Positions 1 through 7,943 of a stretch of 64,000 nucleotides of DNA are shown here, piece after piece; within the stretch, counting starts at the first letter, position 1; each line of letters opens with the position of its first letter. This DNA is from Nitrospirales bacterium (GTDB taxonomy: Bacteria; Nitrospirota; Nitrospiria; Nitrospirales; UBA8639). Location of the stretch: the NCBI GenBank assembly GCA_031315865.1, contig JALDRJ010000002.1, forward strand, positions 3,710,742-3,774,741, written 5' to 3'. The notes beneath the pieces are model-generated. The model made no database searches. It saw nothing but the letters and a program-made list of their open reading frames with translations, and was not told the DNA's origin. A program made the position numbers and the translations under genes.

Positions 1-295
1 TCCAATTCTCTTGCGCCTTGCCAAAGTCACATCCAAGTGTCAGCGTCGCTTGCCTCGCTTCCTCCAACAACCGACGAAGTTTCACCAAATCTCCGACTTT
101 GGCGGCATCCCGTAACTTTTTGTATGAGGTCGCGACGAGGCCGGCCGTTTTGACGAGCATCGCGGATTGCTCTTCCATGTCCGCAAGAGCCTGTTCAAGA
201 TTGAGTTCCTTCTTCGGGACATCCGGAGTACAATGATGGGCAGGCAATTCGGCCACGCAACTGGCAGATCCGACGCTGGATTGCTGTTCACTCAT
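1..295 (-). CDS. Hypothetical coiled-coil protein, 3' end cut off by the window
   Basis: I do not recognise this protein. The frame stays open from an ATG at 295 down to the window edge, giving 98 residues with no stop. It begins MSEQQSSVGS. After about residue 35 it is rich in Leu, Ala, Glu and Lys with heptad-like spacing (ELNLEQALADMEEQ, then KLRRLLEEARQAT), so an alpha-helical coiled coil is likely. It has no signal peptide or membrane segment and is probably cytoplasmic. A GAGGGATGG stretch about 10 bases upstream of the ATG is a reasonable ribosome binding site and supports this start. It is divergent from the SDR gene to its right. The length and any C-terminal domain cannot be judged. 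Confidence 0.5.
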   Translation of the reverse strand, partial: MSEQQSSVGSASCVAELPAHHCTPDVPKKELNLEQALADMEEQSAMLVKTAGLVATSYKKLRDAAKVGDLVKLRRLLEEARQATLTLGCDFGKAQENW

Positions 296-595
296 ACACG
301 TCCATCCCTCGTGCTATGCAGGAAAATATAGACTGGCTCACGTCGCGAACGATCGGTCAACCCGACATCCGTGAAAAAGCGACGTTCATCACACTATCGA
401 CTGCTGGACACGCTGTTGGTTTCTGGGGCTCATCGGTTTTTTTACATATTTCCTTAAAAGGCGCTCAATAAAACCCAAGAACATGACAGGCTGGCGAGTA
501 ATGGGCCAAGACGCATGGCGGCATCATTCCTCGAAAGACACAGAATGCGTGATGAGGTGACGAATCATGTGCAGTGACGATCATGAAGGACGGAT
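296..595. other. Divergent intergenic region (300 bp)
   Basis: This spacer separates the leftward coiled-coil gene from the rightward SDR gene, so it must carry promoters for both. I see no convincing ORF, RNA gene or strong inverted repeat. GAAGGA at 585-590 is the ribosome binding site of the SDR gene. Confidence 0.4.
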
Positions 596-1393
596 ATGAA
601 CCAGCCCCACTCGACACTTGGACAGGCCGTCATCACAGGAGCCTCAAGAGGCATCGGCGCAGAGTATGCCAGAGCCCTCGCCGGCGAAGGGTATTCCCTG
701 CTCCTCGTGGCCAGGAATCAAGCTCGTTTAGAGCAGGTGGCCGGTGAAATTTCAGACGCGCATGCTATCGAGGTGAGAACGGCATGCATAGACTTGACGA
801 ACGACACTGCCTCTGACGAACTCTTCGAGACCGCGCAACGATCGCCTCTGCCCGTCGACCTGCTGATCAACAACGCGGGATTCGGGATGTTTGGGGCGTT
901 TGTCCAGACACCCGTCGCTCAGGTCCAAGCCATGCTTCGATTGCACATCAATACCATCGTCGAAAGCACCCATCGTTTTTTACCCTCCATGATCGCGCGA
1001 CGGAAGGGTACTATTATCAATGTCGCATCAGTGGCGGGATTTCTCCCAATCCCCTACATGGCTGAGTATGCCGCGACCAAGGCCTTTCTGATTTCATTTT
1101 CCGAAGCTCTGGCGGAGGAAGTCCGCGCATCCGGCGTGACGATTCAAGCCTGTTGCCCCGGCTCCACTCAAACCGACTTTCACCGAACAGCCGGACATCA
1201 ACCCAAGAACCCCCTCGGCTCTCAAACCGTCCAGGAAGTCGTCAAAGCCTCCTTGAACGGTCTCAAGAAACGTCATGCTCGCGTCACGGTAGGCTGGCAA
1301 GGCAGGGCTATTGATTTCCTGACTCATTATATGCCCCGCTCTCTCCTCGTCCGCATGGCCGGCAATCGGGCCAAACCCACCTCCCAAGATTGA
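596..1393 (+). CDS. Short-chain dehydrogenase/reductase (SDR family)
   Basis: A 265-residue classical SDR, expected to be a cytoplasmic NAD(P)H-dependent oxidoreductase acting on a hydroxyl/keto group. The Rossmann glycine motif TGASRGIG lies at residues 14-21, NNAG at 92-95, the catalytic Ser at 145, and the YxxxK pair at Tyr158/Lys162, so every catalytic element is present. A basic residue soon after the glycine motif region (VARN, about 38-41) hints at NADPH preference. The substrate cannot be told from sequence. GAAGGA five bases upstream fixes the ATG at 596. A 171-bp gap separates it from the export genes downstream, so co-transcription is uncertain. Length is normal for the family. Confidence 0.85.
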   Translation: MNQPHSTLGQAVITGASRGIGAEYARALAGEGYSLLLVARNQARLEQVAGEISDAHAIEVRTACIDLTNDTASDELFETAQRSPLPVDLLINNAGFGMFGAFVQTPVAQVQAMLRLHINTIVESTHRFLPSMIARRKGTIINVASVAGFLPIPYMAEYAATKAFLISFSEALAEEVRASGVTIQACCPGSTQTDFHRTAGHQPKNPLGSQTVQEVVKASLNGLKKRHARVTVGWQGRAIDFLTHYMPRSLLVRMAGNRAKPTSQD

Positions 1394-1564
1394 AGTCCCT
1401 GTATCGCGTATACCCGCGCCGGACGCTCTCACTGACGGCACAAAACTTAACTAAACGCTCACAAAAACCGACAATGCTCATGAAGTGTCAAAAATTAGTC
1501 CATCAGGACCGACAGGGGATGATGTTTTTCATGGACGACTCCTAAATGTCCGGGCTCGTGGAGT

Positions 1565-3070
1565 ATGTGGAACCTGATCAACAGACTAACAGCCTTATCT
1601 CTTATCGTACTTTTGATTGTACAAGCCGGGTGTGTCGTGACGCCGGAACGGTTAACCGAATCTGATATCCAGGCTCGCATCACTCATGACTTGCAATATG
1701 TCACGAAAGATCAAGACCCCGTTACCGACCCCATCGACATTTTCGAAGCGATGGCTCGAGCGCTGGCCTACAACCTCGAGACGAAAGTGGAAGTCATGAA
1801 GACAATGCTCGCGCATCAACAACTCGACCTGTCTCACTATGACCTGCTCCCACAACTCGTCCTCAACAGTGGCTATGACGGCCGCAGTAACTACAGCGGA
1901 GCCACCAGCCGATCATTGTTAAGCGGACAAACCTCACTCGAACCGTCCACGTCGTCCCAGAAAAATGTTTTCACGACGGATTTAAGTCTCAGCTGGGATG
2001 TCCTCGATTTCGGCCTGTCCTACGTTCGCGCCAAACAGGCTGCGAATAATGTGCTGATCGCCGAAGAGGAACGGCGACGCGTGGCCAATCGGGTCATGCA
2101 ACACGTCCGAACGACCTTCTGGCGAACAGTCAGTGCCAACCGCATGCTCGGACGGCTGGCCCTCCTCGAGGACTGGGTCACCAAGGCTTTGGACGAACTC
2201 GAGCAAGCTCAGCAACGTCGACTGGAACCCCCCCTGGCTTCCTTGCAATATCAACGAGAATTGCTCTCGACGAAAAACGAAATTCAAAAGCTGTATCACG
2301 CGCTGTCGGTGTCTCGATTTGAACTGGCTGAACTCATGAACCTGACGCCGGGTCAGACCTACGAGCTGACGCTTGCATCACGTGAAGATCCCATTCCCAC
2401 GCTCGCGCTGTCGGTGAAAGAACTGGAGCATCGCGCACTCGTACATCGGCCGGAACTTCGGACAATCGACTATCGAAAACGAATCAATGCTGAAGAAACC
2501 AAGGCCGCTCTCTTGGATATGTTACCGAACCTTAATCTTCAGTTCGGACCGAATTACAGCAGCAATAGTTTTCTGTTCAATAACCACTGGCTGTCCTACG
2601 GAGCCAAAATCAGCTGGAACCTGCTGAACGTGTTTCGAACTCCCAAACAATTCACGATCATCGAGCTTCAGGATCAGATCCTGCACACTCAAAGTCTTGC
2701 CCTGACGATGACGGTCATGAGTCAGGTGCACGTCAGCTTGGCTCAACTCACAGCGGCCAAAACCGCCCTTCACTCAGCACGAGCCTACTTTGACACTCAA
2801 GAACATATCGAAGAACTCGTTCAGCATTCGTGGAACGCCAGACGGCAGGGTCAACGCACGATCATTCGTGAACGACTAAACGGCATCCTCGCTGAGCTCC
2901 GTCACGAAGCCGCACGAGCGGAATATGAAACGGCCTACGCGAATCTCCTCGCGGCAATCGGGGAAGAACTCCTGCCAGAACGGATAGAGGGCCGGAAGAT
3001 CTCCGAGATCGCCAATGCCTTACGGAATCAATGGGATGGCTTAAAAACATCCAATCAGGAAACGGCCTAG
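1565..3070 (+). CDS. TolC-family outer membrane efflux/export protein
   Basis: A 501-residue TolC-type protein, expected to form the trimeric outer-membrane channel of a tripartite exporter. The N-terminus has a hydrophobic stretch ending in VQAGC (Cys at about 23), an imperfect lipobox, so it may be an outer-membrane lipoprotein as many OEP proteins are. The body has two long alpha-helical, Gln/Glu/Ala-rich halves, and each contains an amphipathic strand segment of TolC type (LVLNSGYDGRSNYSG and LNLQFGPNYSSNSF). It is the first gene of a co-directional module with two HlyD-type adaptors and an M50/HlyD fusion, and its 3' end overlaps or nearly touches the next gene. No ABC ATPase is encoded nearby, so its energising partner is not apparent. 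Confidence 0.85.
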   Translation: MWNLINRLTALSLIVLLIVQAGCVVTPERLTESDIQARITHDLQYVTKDQDPVTDPIDIFEAMARALAYNLETKVEVMKTMLAHQQLDLSHYDLLPQLVLNSGYDGRSNYSGATSRSLLSGQTSLEPSTSSQKNVFTTDLSLSWDVLDFGLSYVRAKQAANNVLIAEEERRRVANRVMQHVRTTFWRTVSANRMLGRLALLEDWVTKALDELEQAQQRRLEPPLASLQYQRELLSTKNEIQKLYHALSVSRFELAELMNLTPGQTYELTLASREDPIPTLALSVKELEHRALVHRPELRTIDYRKRINAEETKAALLDMLPNLNLQFGPNYSSNSFLFNNHWLSYGAKISWNLLNVFRTPKQFTIIELQDQILHTQSLALTMTVMSQVHVSLAQLTAAKTALHSARAYFDTQEHIEELVQHSWNARRQGQRTIIRERLNGILAELRHEAARAEYETAYANLLAAIGEELLPERIEGRKISEIANALRNQWDGLKTSNQETA

Positions 3071-3084
3071 TCAAATTCAGCAAC

Positions 3085-4008
3085 ATGAAATCCATTATCC
3101 TACGAAGAGCGAGAACACTGGGGATGGCGACCGTGGCCATCTCATGTTTGCTCAGTCTCTCCGTCTCCGTACAAGCCAAAATCAAACCAAAATCATCACC
3201 GGCACGCGCTGAACTGAATAGTATTCGCGGCATCATCACGCCTGCAGCGGAAGCGGTATTATCCAGTGAAATACAAGGACGCATTCAATATCTCCCGCTA
3301 CGGGATGGGCAACGATTCAAGAAAAACCAGGTACTCGTCTCCTTTGAGTGCTCCAAACTCGAAGCGAATCTGGCCAGTGCCAAAGCCGAACACGAAGCCA
3401 ACGTCAAAACATTGAAAAACGGGCAGCAACTATCCACGCTGCATGCGATCGGTGGACTGGAAATCGAGATCAGCCTCGCGGAGGTTAAAAAGTCTCAAGC
3501 TGCAGTGGATATTGCACAAACCGACGTGAACAACTGTGTGATCAGAGCTCCCTTCTCTGGGCGAGTCGTCAAAACGCTGGTCAATCAGTATGAGAGCGTC
3601 AATCCCTACGATCAGTTGTTGAGCATCCTGGATGATAGTCGGTATGAGATTGAACTGATTCTCCCGTCAACCGCCTTACAATGGGTTGGAAAGGACAAGC
3701 CATTTGATTTTACCGTGGATGAGACCGGAAAGACTCACAAAGCCACAGTCGCCATACTAGGTGCGAGCATCGATCCGGTCAGCCAGACTTTCCGAATAAC
3801 AGGACATTTCCTCGAAACGCCACAGGATATTCTCTCGGGAATGAGCGGCAGCGCACATTTCCCTGACCAACCAATCCCCACCACAGAATCCAATACCCAA
3901 GCCAAAGCCCAGACTAAAACCCTGTCCCAAACAAAGGCGCACAACGCCAAAAAGAACGTATCGGGTCCGGCCGACTTGTCGCTCAAGCCCACGCGGAAAC
4001 GACGATGA
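3085..4008 (+). CDS. HlyD/RND-type periplasmic adaptor protein
   Basis: A membrane fusion protein, expected to bridge an inner-membrane component and the TolC-like channel in the periplasm. I chose the ATG at 3085 because it gives a clean signal peptide (MKSIILRRAR, hydrophobic core, then VSVQA for cleavage). The longer frame from 3031 would overlap the upstream gene by 40 bases and bury that signal. The first biotinyl/lipoyl-like half is GRIQYLPLRDGQRFKKNQVLVSF, an alpha hairpin follows, then the second half (CVIRAPFSGRVVKTLVNQYES) and a beta-barrel region. The last about 45 residues are a low-complexity Lys/Thr/Gln-rich tail. At about 307 residues it is compact for the family. Start choice is the main doubt. 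Confidence 0.82.
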   Translation: MKSIILRRARTLGMATVAISCLLSLSVSVQAKIKPKSSPARAELNSIRGIITPAAEAVLSSEIQGRIQYLPLRDGQRFKKNQVLVSFECSKLEANLASAKAEHEANVKTLKNGQQLSTLHAIGGLEIEISLAEVKKSQAAVDIAQTDVNNCVIRAPFSGRVVKTLVNQYESVNPYDQLLSILDDSRYEIELILPSTALQWVGKDKPFDFTVDETGKTHKATVAILGASIDPVSQTFRITGHFLETPQDILSGMSGSAHFPDQPIPTTESNTQAKAQTKTLSQTKAHNAKKNVSGPADLSLKPTRKRR

Positions 4009-4022
4009 CGACATAGGGTAGC

Positions 4023-5495
4023 ATGAGGAACGAAGAACATCGGCCGACGGCTCACTTAGGTACTACGACAGAGCTCCTTGAACCGACAGAAAACGCACCG
4101 CCTCTTTCCGCAAAAGCTGACACGGCGGCCCCACCGCCTACTTCAACATCAGGCCTCGCATCTCTGGAATTCCAAGCCCTGTTCACGTTACTCCAGCTTG
4201 AGCCCCAGGCTCGCATGGCCCAGAGCATCAAAGAACTCCATTTCCTGGCGGTGAACGAAACGCGGCGACTGCTTCCGTACCGACAGGCGTTCCTGTTCAA
4301 AGCCGGCGCCAACCTCAAAAGTCGCTGTCAGCTTGAAACCGCTTCCAGTGTGCCGGCCATTCGGCGAGACGCGCCACTCACTCTGTGGCTGGAGCAGACG
4401 CTTCATGCCCTTCGCCAGAAAGAAGGTGTGCCAGAAAAACAACTATTTTCCGCGGATGAATGTCCACCGGACCTTAAAAACGGATGGAAAGAATTTTCCT
4501 TTCCTCATGTCTTGTGGTGTCCATTCATCCTTCCCGACAAGACATTCCTAGGCGGCCTATGGCTGGCCAAAGACACGCCCTGGCAAGACAGTGAGGCCAC
4601 CATCGCCCAACGGCTGTGCGACACCTACGCTCACGCATGGGGAGCCATGGCCCGACGGAAGCGCATATCGCTCACACAGAGAACATCTCGAAAATGGCTA
4701 TGGCTCGCCCTGTTCACCGGCCTGATTGCAATGGCCATCCCTGTCCGTCTGTCAACATTGGCCCCAGTCGAAATCGTCGCTCGGGAACCGGCGATCGTCA
4801 GCGCGCCCATGGATGGAATGATCGCGGAAATCCTCGTCCCTCCAAATACGCGAGTGGGGAAGGGACAAGTCATTTTTCAGTATGACGACACCGATTTACG
4901 CAGTCAGTATGAAGTCTCGGAACACAATCTCACCAAAGCCATCGCGGAATACCGCAAGGTCACACAACAGGCATTCGCAGCCGCGGAGAGCGATGCGCAA
5001 GTTCCGTTACTCAGAGCCGAAGTGCAGTTGCAGGAGACCGAACGTGATTACGCCTTGGAACGTCTGGAACACGTCGCCGTCAAAGCCACCCAAACTGGGT
5101 TGCTTCTATACTCCGATCAATCGGACTGGGTAGGCCGTCCAATCAAGACCGGAGAGCGGATCATGGAAATCGCCGACCCTGAAAAGATCGAATTAAAGAT
5201 CGACGTCCCGGTCAACGACGCGATTGCGCTGCAGGATCGCGCAGCCATCGAAATATTCTTAGACGCAAAGCCACTGGACACCTACCCAGCGACGCTTATC
5301 CGCGCCAGCTATCAAGCCGTTGAGCTTCCCGAACACATCCTCGCATACCGCGTCATCGCGAAATTTCACCATAGGCCCTCCGACGTGCGGATCGGTTGGC
5401 GGGGCACGGCAAAAATCTACGGTGACCAAACCACCGTCTTCTTCCTGGTCTTCCGGCGACCACTCTCAGCGATCAGGCAATACCTTGGCTGGTGA
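4023..5495 (+). CDS. Membrane-anchored HlyD-type adaptor with GAF-like N-terminal domain
   Basis: A 490-residue protein with unusual architecture. Residues 1-45 are Pro/Ala/Thr-rich. Residues about 50-210 form a soluble alpha/beta domain (KELHFLAVNETRRLL, VLWCPFILPDKTFLGGLWLAK) that resembles a GAF fold. A single membrane helix lies near 225-242 (WLWLALFTGLIAMAIPV). The rest is a HlyD adaptor: a lipoyl half (SAPMDGMIAEILVPPNTRVGKG), a helical hairpin, a second lipoyl half and a barrel. The topology puts the GAF-like head in the cytoplasm and the adaptor in the periplasm, so it could sense or recruit something inside the cell. It lies 14 bases after the previous adaptor, and the next gene's ATG overlaps its stop, suggesting translational coupling. 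The GAF call is from pattern only. Confidence 0.78.
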   Translation: MRNEEHRPTAHLGTTTELLEPTENAPPLSAKADTAAPPPTSTSGLASLEFQALFTLLQLEPQARMAQSIKELHFLAVNETRRLLPYRQAFLFKAGANLKSRCQLETASSVPAIRRDAPLTLWLEQTLHALRQKEGVPEKQLFSADECPPDLKNGWKEFSFPHVLWCPFILPDKTFLGGLWLAKDTPWQDSEATIAQRLCDTYAHAWGAMARRKRISLTQRTSRKWLWLALFTGLIAMAIPVRLSTLAPVEIVAREPAIVSAPMDGMIAEILVPPNTRVGKGQVIFQYDDTDLRSQYEVSEHNLTKAIAEYRKVTQQAFAAAESDAQVPLLRAEVQLQETERDYALERLEHVAVKATQTGLLLYSDQSDWVGRPIKTGERIMEIADPEKIELKIDVPVNDAIALQDRAAIEIFLDAKPLDTYPATLIRASYQAVELPEHILAYRVIAKFHHRPSDVRIGWRGTAKIYGDQTTVFFLVFRRPLSAIRQYLGW

Positions 5496-7621
5496 TGAGT
5501 CAGGTCAACACCAGGCACTCCCCTCTCCCTCCGTTACGCGACGACTTGCACGTGATCAAGAGCATGCCGACGTTGCAGGGAGAACCAACCTGGACCATCG
5601 TTGACCCCGTTCGCAATGCCTATCTTCAGATCGGATACGGGGCCTATCAATTATTGACGCGATGGAATGCAGGAACGGTCGAGCAGCTCGTGGACAGGAT
5701 CTCCTTGGAAACGTCCTGCACCATCACCAAGAAAGACGTCGAAGAATTCCTTAAATTTCTATACGCGAATCACTTGACGCAAGCCCCTATGACAGGGAGC
5801 AGTGCAACCTTTGCGGCACAGGCCGAGGCTAGGCAACAATCCTGGCTTATAGCGCTGCTCCATCAGTATCTCTTCTTCAAAATCCCGGTAATCCAACCGG
5901 ATCGTTTACTGAAAATCACACTCCCCTACGTGGCTCCTCTGATGACGCCAGTCACGGCAGCCTTTGTCGCCGTTCTCGGAATTCTTGGCGTCTTCCTCGT
6001 CAGCCGTCAATGGGACGGCTTTATTCATTCCTTCCTTCATCTGTTCTCGTTAGAAGGAGTAATCGCCTTCGGGATCGCACTCTGCGGGGTCAAAGTCCTG
6101 CATGAATGCGCGCATGCGTTCACCGCCACCAAGTATGGATGCCGGGTGCACACGATGGGAATCGCATTCCTCGTCATGTTCCCTCTCTTGTATACGGACA
6201 CGACAGACGCTTGGCGCCTCGCGTCCCGCCGAGAGCGGATCCTCATCGCGGCCTCGGGGATGATCGCGGAAGTCGCATTGGCGATGTGCGCGACATTCCT
6301 CTGGAACTTTCTGCCTGACGGAATTTTCCGCAGCATTGTCTTCGTGATCGCCACGACAAGCTGGGTCATGTCGCTCACGATTAACCTGAATCCCCTGTTA
6401 CGATTCGATGGATACTATGTCCTTTCGGATTTTCTCGGCATTCCCAACCTTCAACAGCGGGCGTTCGCATTCGGTCGCTGGAAACTCCGGGATGTGCTCT
6501 TCGGCCTGAACGTACCCCCTCCAGAACACACGACACCACTGCTGCGCAAGGGGCTTATCGCCTACGCCTGGAGTACATGGCTGTTCAGATTTGTTCTCCT
6601 GACGGGCATCGCCGTCCTGGTCTACCACTTTTTCTTCAAGCTTCTCGGCGTCATCTTATTCACGGTCGAAATAGTCTGGTTCATCGTGATGCCCGTTTGC
6701 CGCGAAATCAAAGAATGGTGGAAATTCAGAGATCATATCGTGAAAACCCCTCGGGCATGGATCTCAGGAACCATTCTGGCACTCATAGTCTTGACGGCCT
6801 GCATGCCCTGGCATACGCGTGTAACCATTCCAGCTATCCTTCAAGCCGAAGACCACACCGTGATTTTCTCCCCCGCAGCTGCGCAACTGCTCGAAAGCAA
6901 GATTGACAACGGGCAGCACGTTGAACAGGGAGAAATCCTGATCCGGTTAACCTCTCCGTCGATCGAGCATGATCTCCGGCAGGCTCATGTCCGCGTGAAT
7001 GCCCTGAAACGTCAGATACAGACAATCACCAGCGACCCGGACCTGTTGGCCAATACCCACGTCCTCATCGAAACACTCGGCACCGAACTCTCGACGCTTC
7101 GCGGACTGCAGGAAATGAAAGACAATCTCCTGTTGAAAGCCCCGTTTTCCGGGGTCATCGTCGACGTTCAACAGTCTTTGCATCCCAAACGTTGGATCAA
7201 TGAACAACTTCCCCTCACGCGAATCTTCAGACCGCAGACCCAAAAACTTGTGGCACTCACATCCCAGACAGAACTGTCAAGATTACAAATCGGACAACAC
7301 GCGACGTTCATTCCGGATGATCTCATGCAACCGGCGATTCAAGCCCGCATTTCAGATATCCGCCATGTCGATGAGGAAACGCTCGTCATTCCGTACCTGG
7401 CCTCCGTCTTTGGGGGAAATATCCCCGTGCGAGAAAATGGAAAAGGAGAACTCATTCCGAAATCCGGGGTGTATCGAGTCACCCTCACGCCGCTCGAGCA
7501 TCTGCCTCCAAGCAAGCAGGTAATCAAAGGCCTTATTCACGTGCAGGGCGCTCCACAGAGTCTGGCCATCCAATTCCGAGATTTTGTGGTTTCAGTCCTG
7601 GTACGGGAAATGGGATTTTAG
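5492..7621 (+). CDS. PqqD-like/M50 zinc metalloprotease/HlyD fusion protein
   Basis: A 709-residue inner-membrane protein of the 'putative peptide zinc metalloprotease' type. Residues about 35-95 look PqqD-like (peptide-recognition fold; YLQIGYGAYQLLTRW). A multi-pass membrane region follows with the zinc site HECAH at 204-208 and the matching NP...DG motif at 300-307 (NPLLRFDG), as in M50 site-2 proteases. After more membrane helices the C-terminal about 260 residues are a periplasmic HlyD adaptor (ILQAEDHTVIFSPAAAQLLE, then KAPFSGVIVDVQQ). It overlaps the upstream gene by four bases. It could handle or clip the giant protein encoded next, since no ABC transporter is present. The protease motifs are visible; the client is inferred. 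Confidence 0.85.
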   Translation: MMSQVNTRHSPLPPLRDDLHVIKSMPTLQGEPTWTIVDPVRNAYLQIGYGAYQLLTRWNAGTVEQLVDRISLETSCTITKKDVEEFLKFLYANHLTQAPMTGSSATFAAQAEARQQSWLIALLHQYLFFKIPVIQPDRLLKITLPYVAPLMTPVTAAFVAVLGILGVFLVSRQWDGFIHSFLHLFSLEGVIAFGIALCGVKVLHECAHAFTATKYGCRVHTMGIAFLVMFPLLYTDTTDAWRLASRRERILIAASGMIAEVALAMCATFLWNFLPDGIFRSIVFVIATTSWVMSLTINLNPLLRFDGYYVLSDFLGIPNLQQRAFAFGRWKLRDVLFGLNVPPPEHTTPLLRKGLIAYAWSTWLFRFVLLTGIAVLVYHFFFKLLGVILFTVEIVWFIVMPVCREIKEWWKFRDHIVKTPRAWISGTILALIVLTACMPWHTRVTIPAILQAEDHTVIFSPAAAQLLESKIDNGQHVEQGEILIRLTSPSIEHDLRQAHVRVNALKRQIQTITSDPDLLANTHVLIETLGTELSTLRGLQEMKDNLLLKAPFSGVIVDVQQSLHPKRWINEQLPLTRIFRPQTQKLVALTSQTELSRLQIGQHATFIPDDLMQPAIQARISDIRHVDEETLVIPYLASVFGGNIPVRENGKGELIPKSGVYRVTLTPLEHLPPSKQVIKGLIHVQGAPQSLAIQFRDFVVSVLVREMGF

Positions 7622-7943
7622 TCTACCGCTCTAGCACACCCACCACACCGTTCGTTTTCTTTTCTGAGAACTGTTCCGTCACCGCCACCAACTTCCCTGA
7701 AACACAACAAACATGAAGCAACCAACATGGCCTCACAGAGCGTTGGTTCATAGGAAAAATGGGAAGTCAGCCATAGGACTTTTTCTGATATTCATCAATA
7801 GATCGCAAAAAGTGGATATTTTGAGCGTCGTGGCCGATGTAGAGACTAGGGAAAATACAGCTAGAGGCCTGAATCCACACTATTTCCATGAGGCGGAGGC
7901 CTGGCATAGCCAGATAGCTCGTTTGTCTATTTTTGGATCACGC
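7622..7943. other. Leader region before the giant surface protein gene
   Basis: About 320 bases between the M50 fusion and my chosen start of the giant protein gene. The reading frame of the giant gene is open back to an ATG at 7713, but the 77 residues it would add (many Arg, His and Asn, no signal-like order) do not resemble the family, whose members begin shortly before the LEPR motif. It probably holds a promoter or an untranslated leader. I see no clear terminator hairpin after 7621. Confidence 0.35.

Noticed and set aside
7713..7943. N-terminal extension of the giant protein
   Set aside because: In-frame but unlike the family, which begins shortly before LEPR; no signal or ribosome binding site of note.
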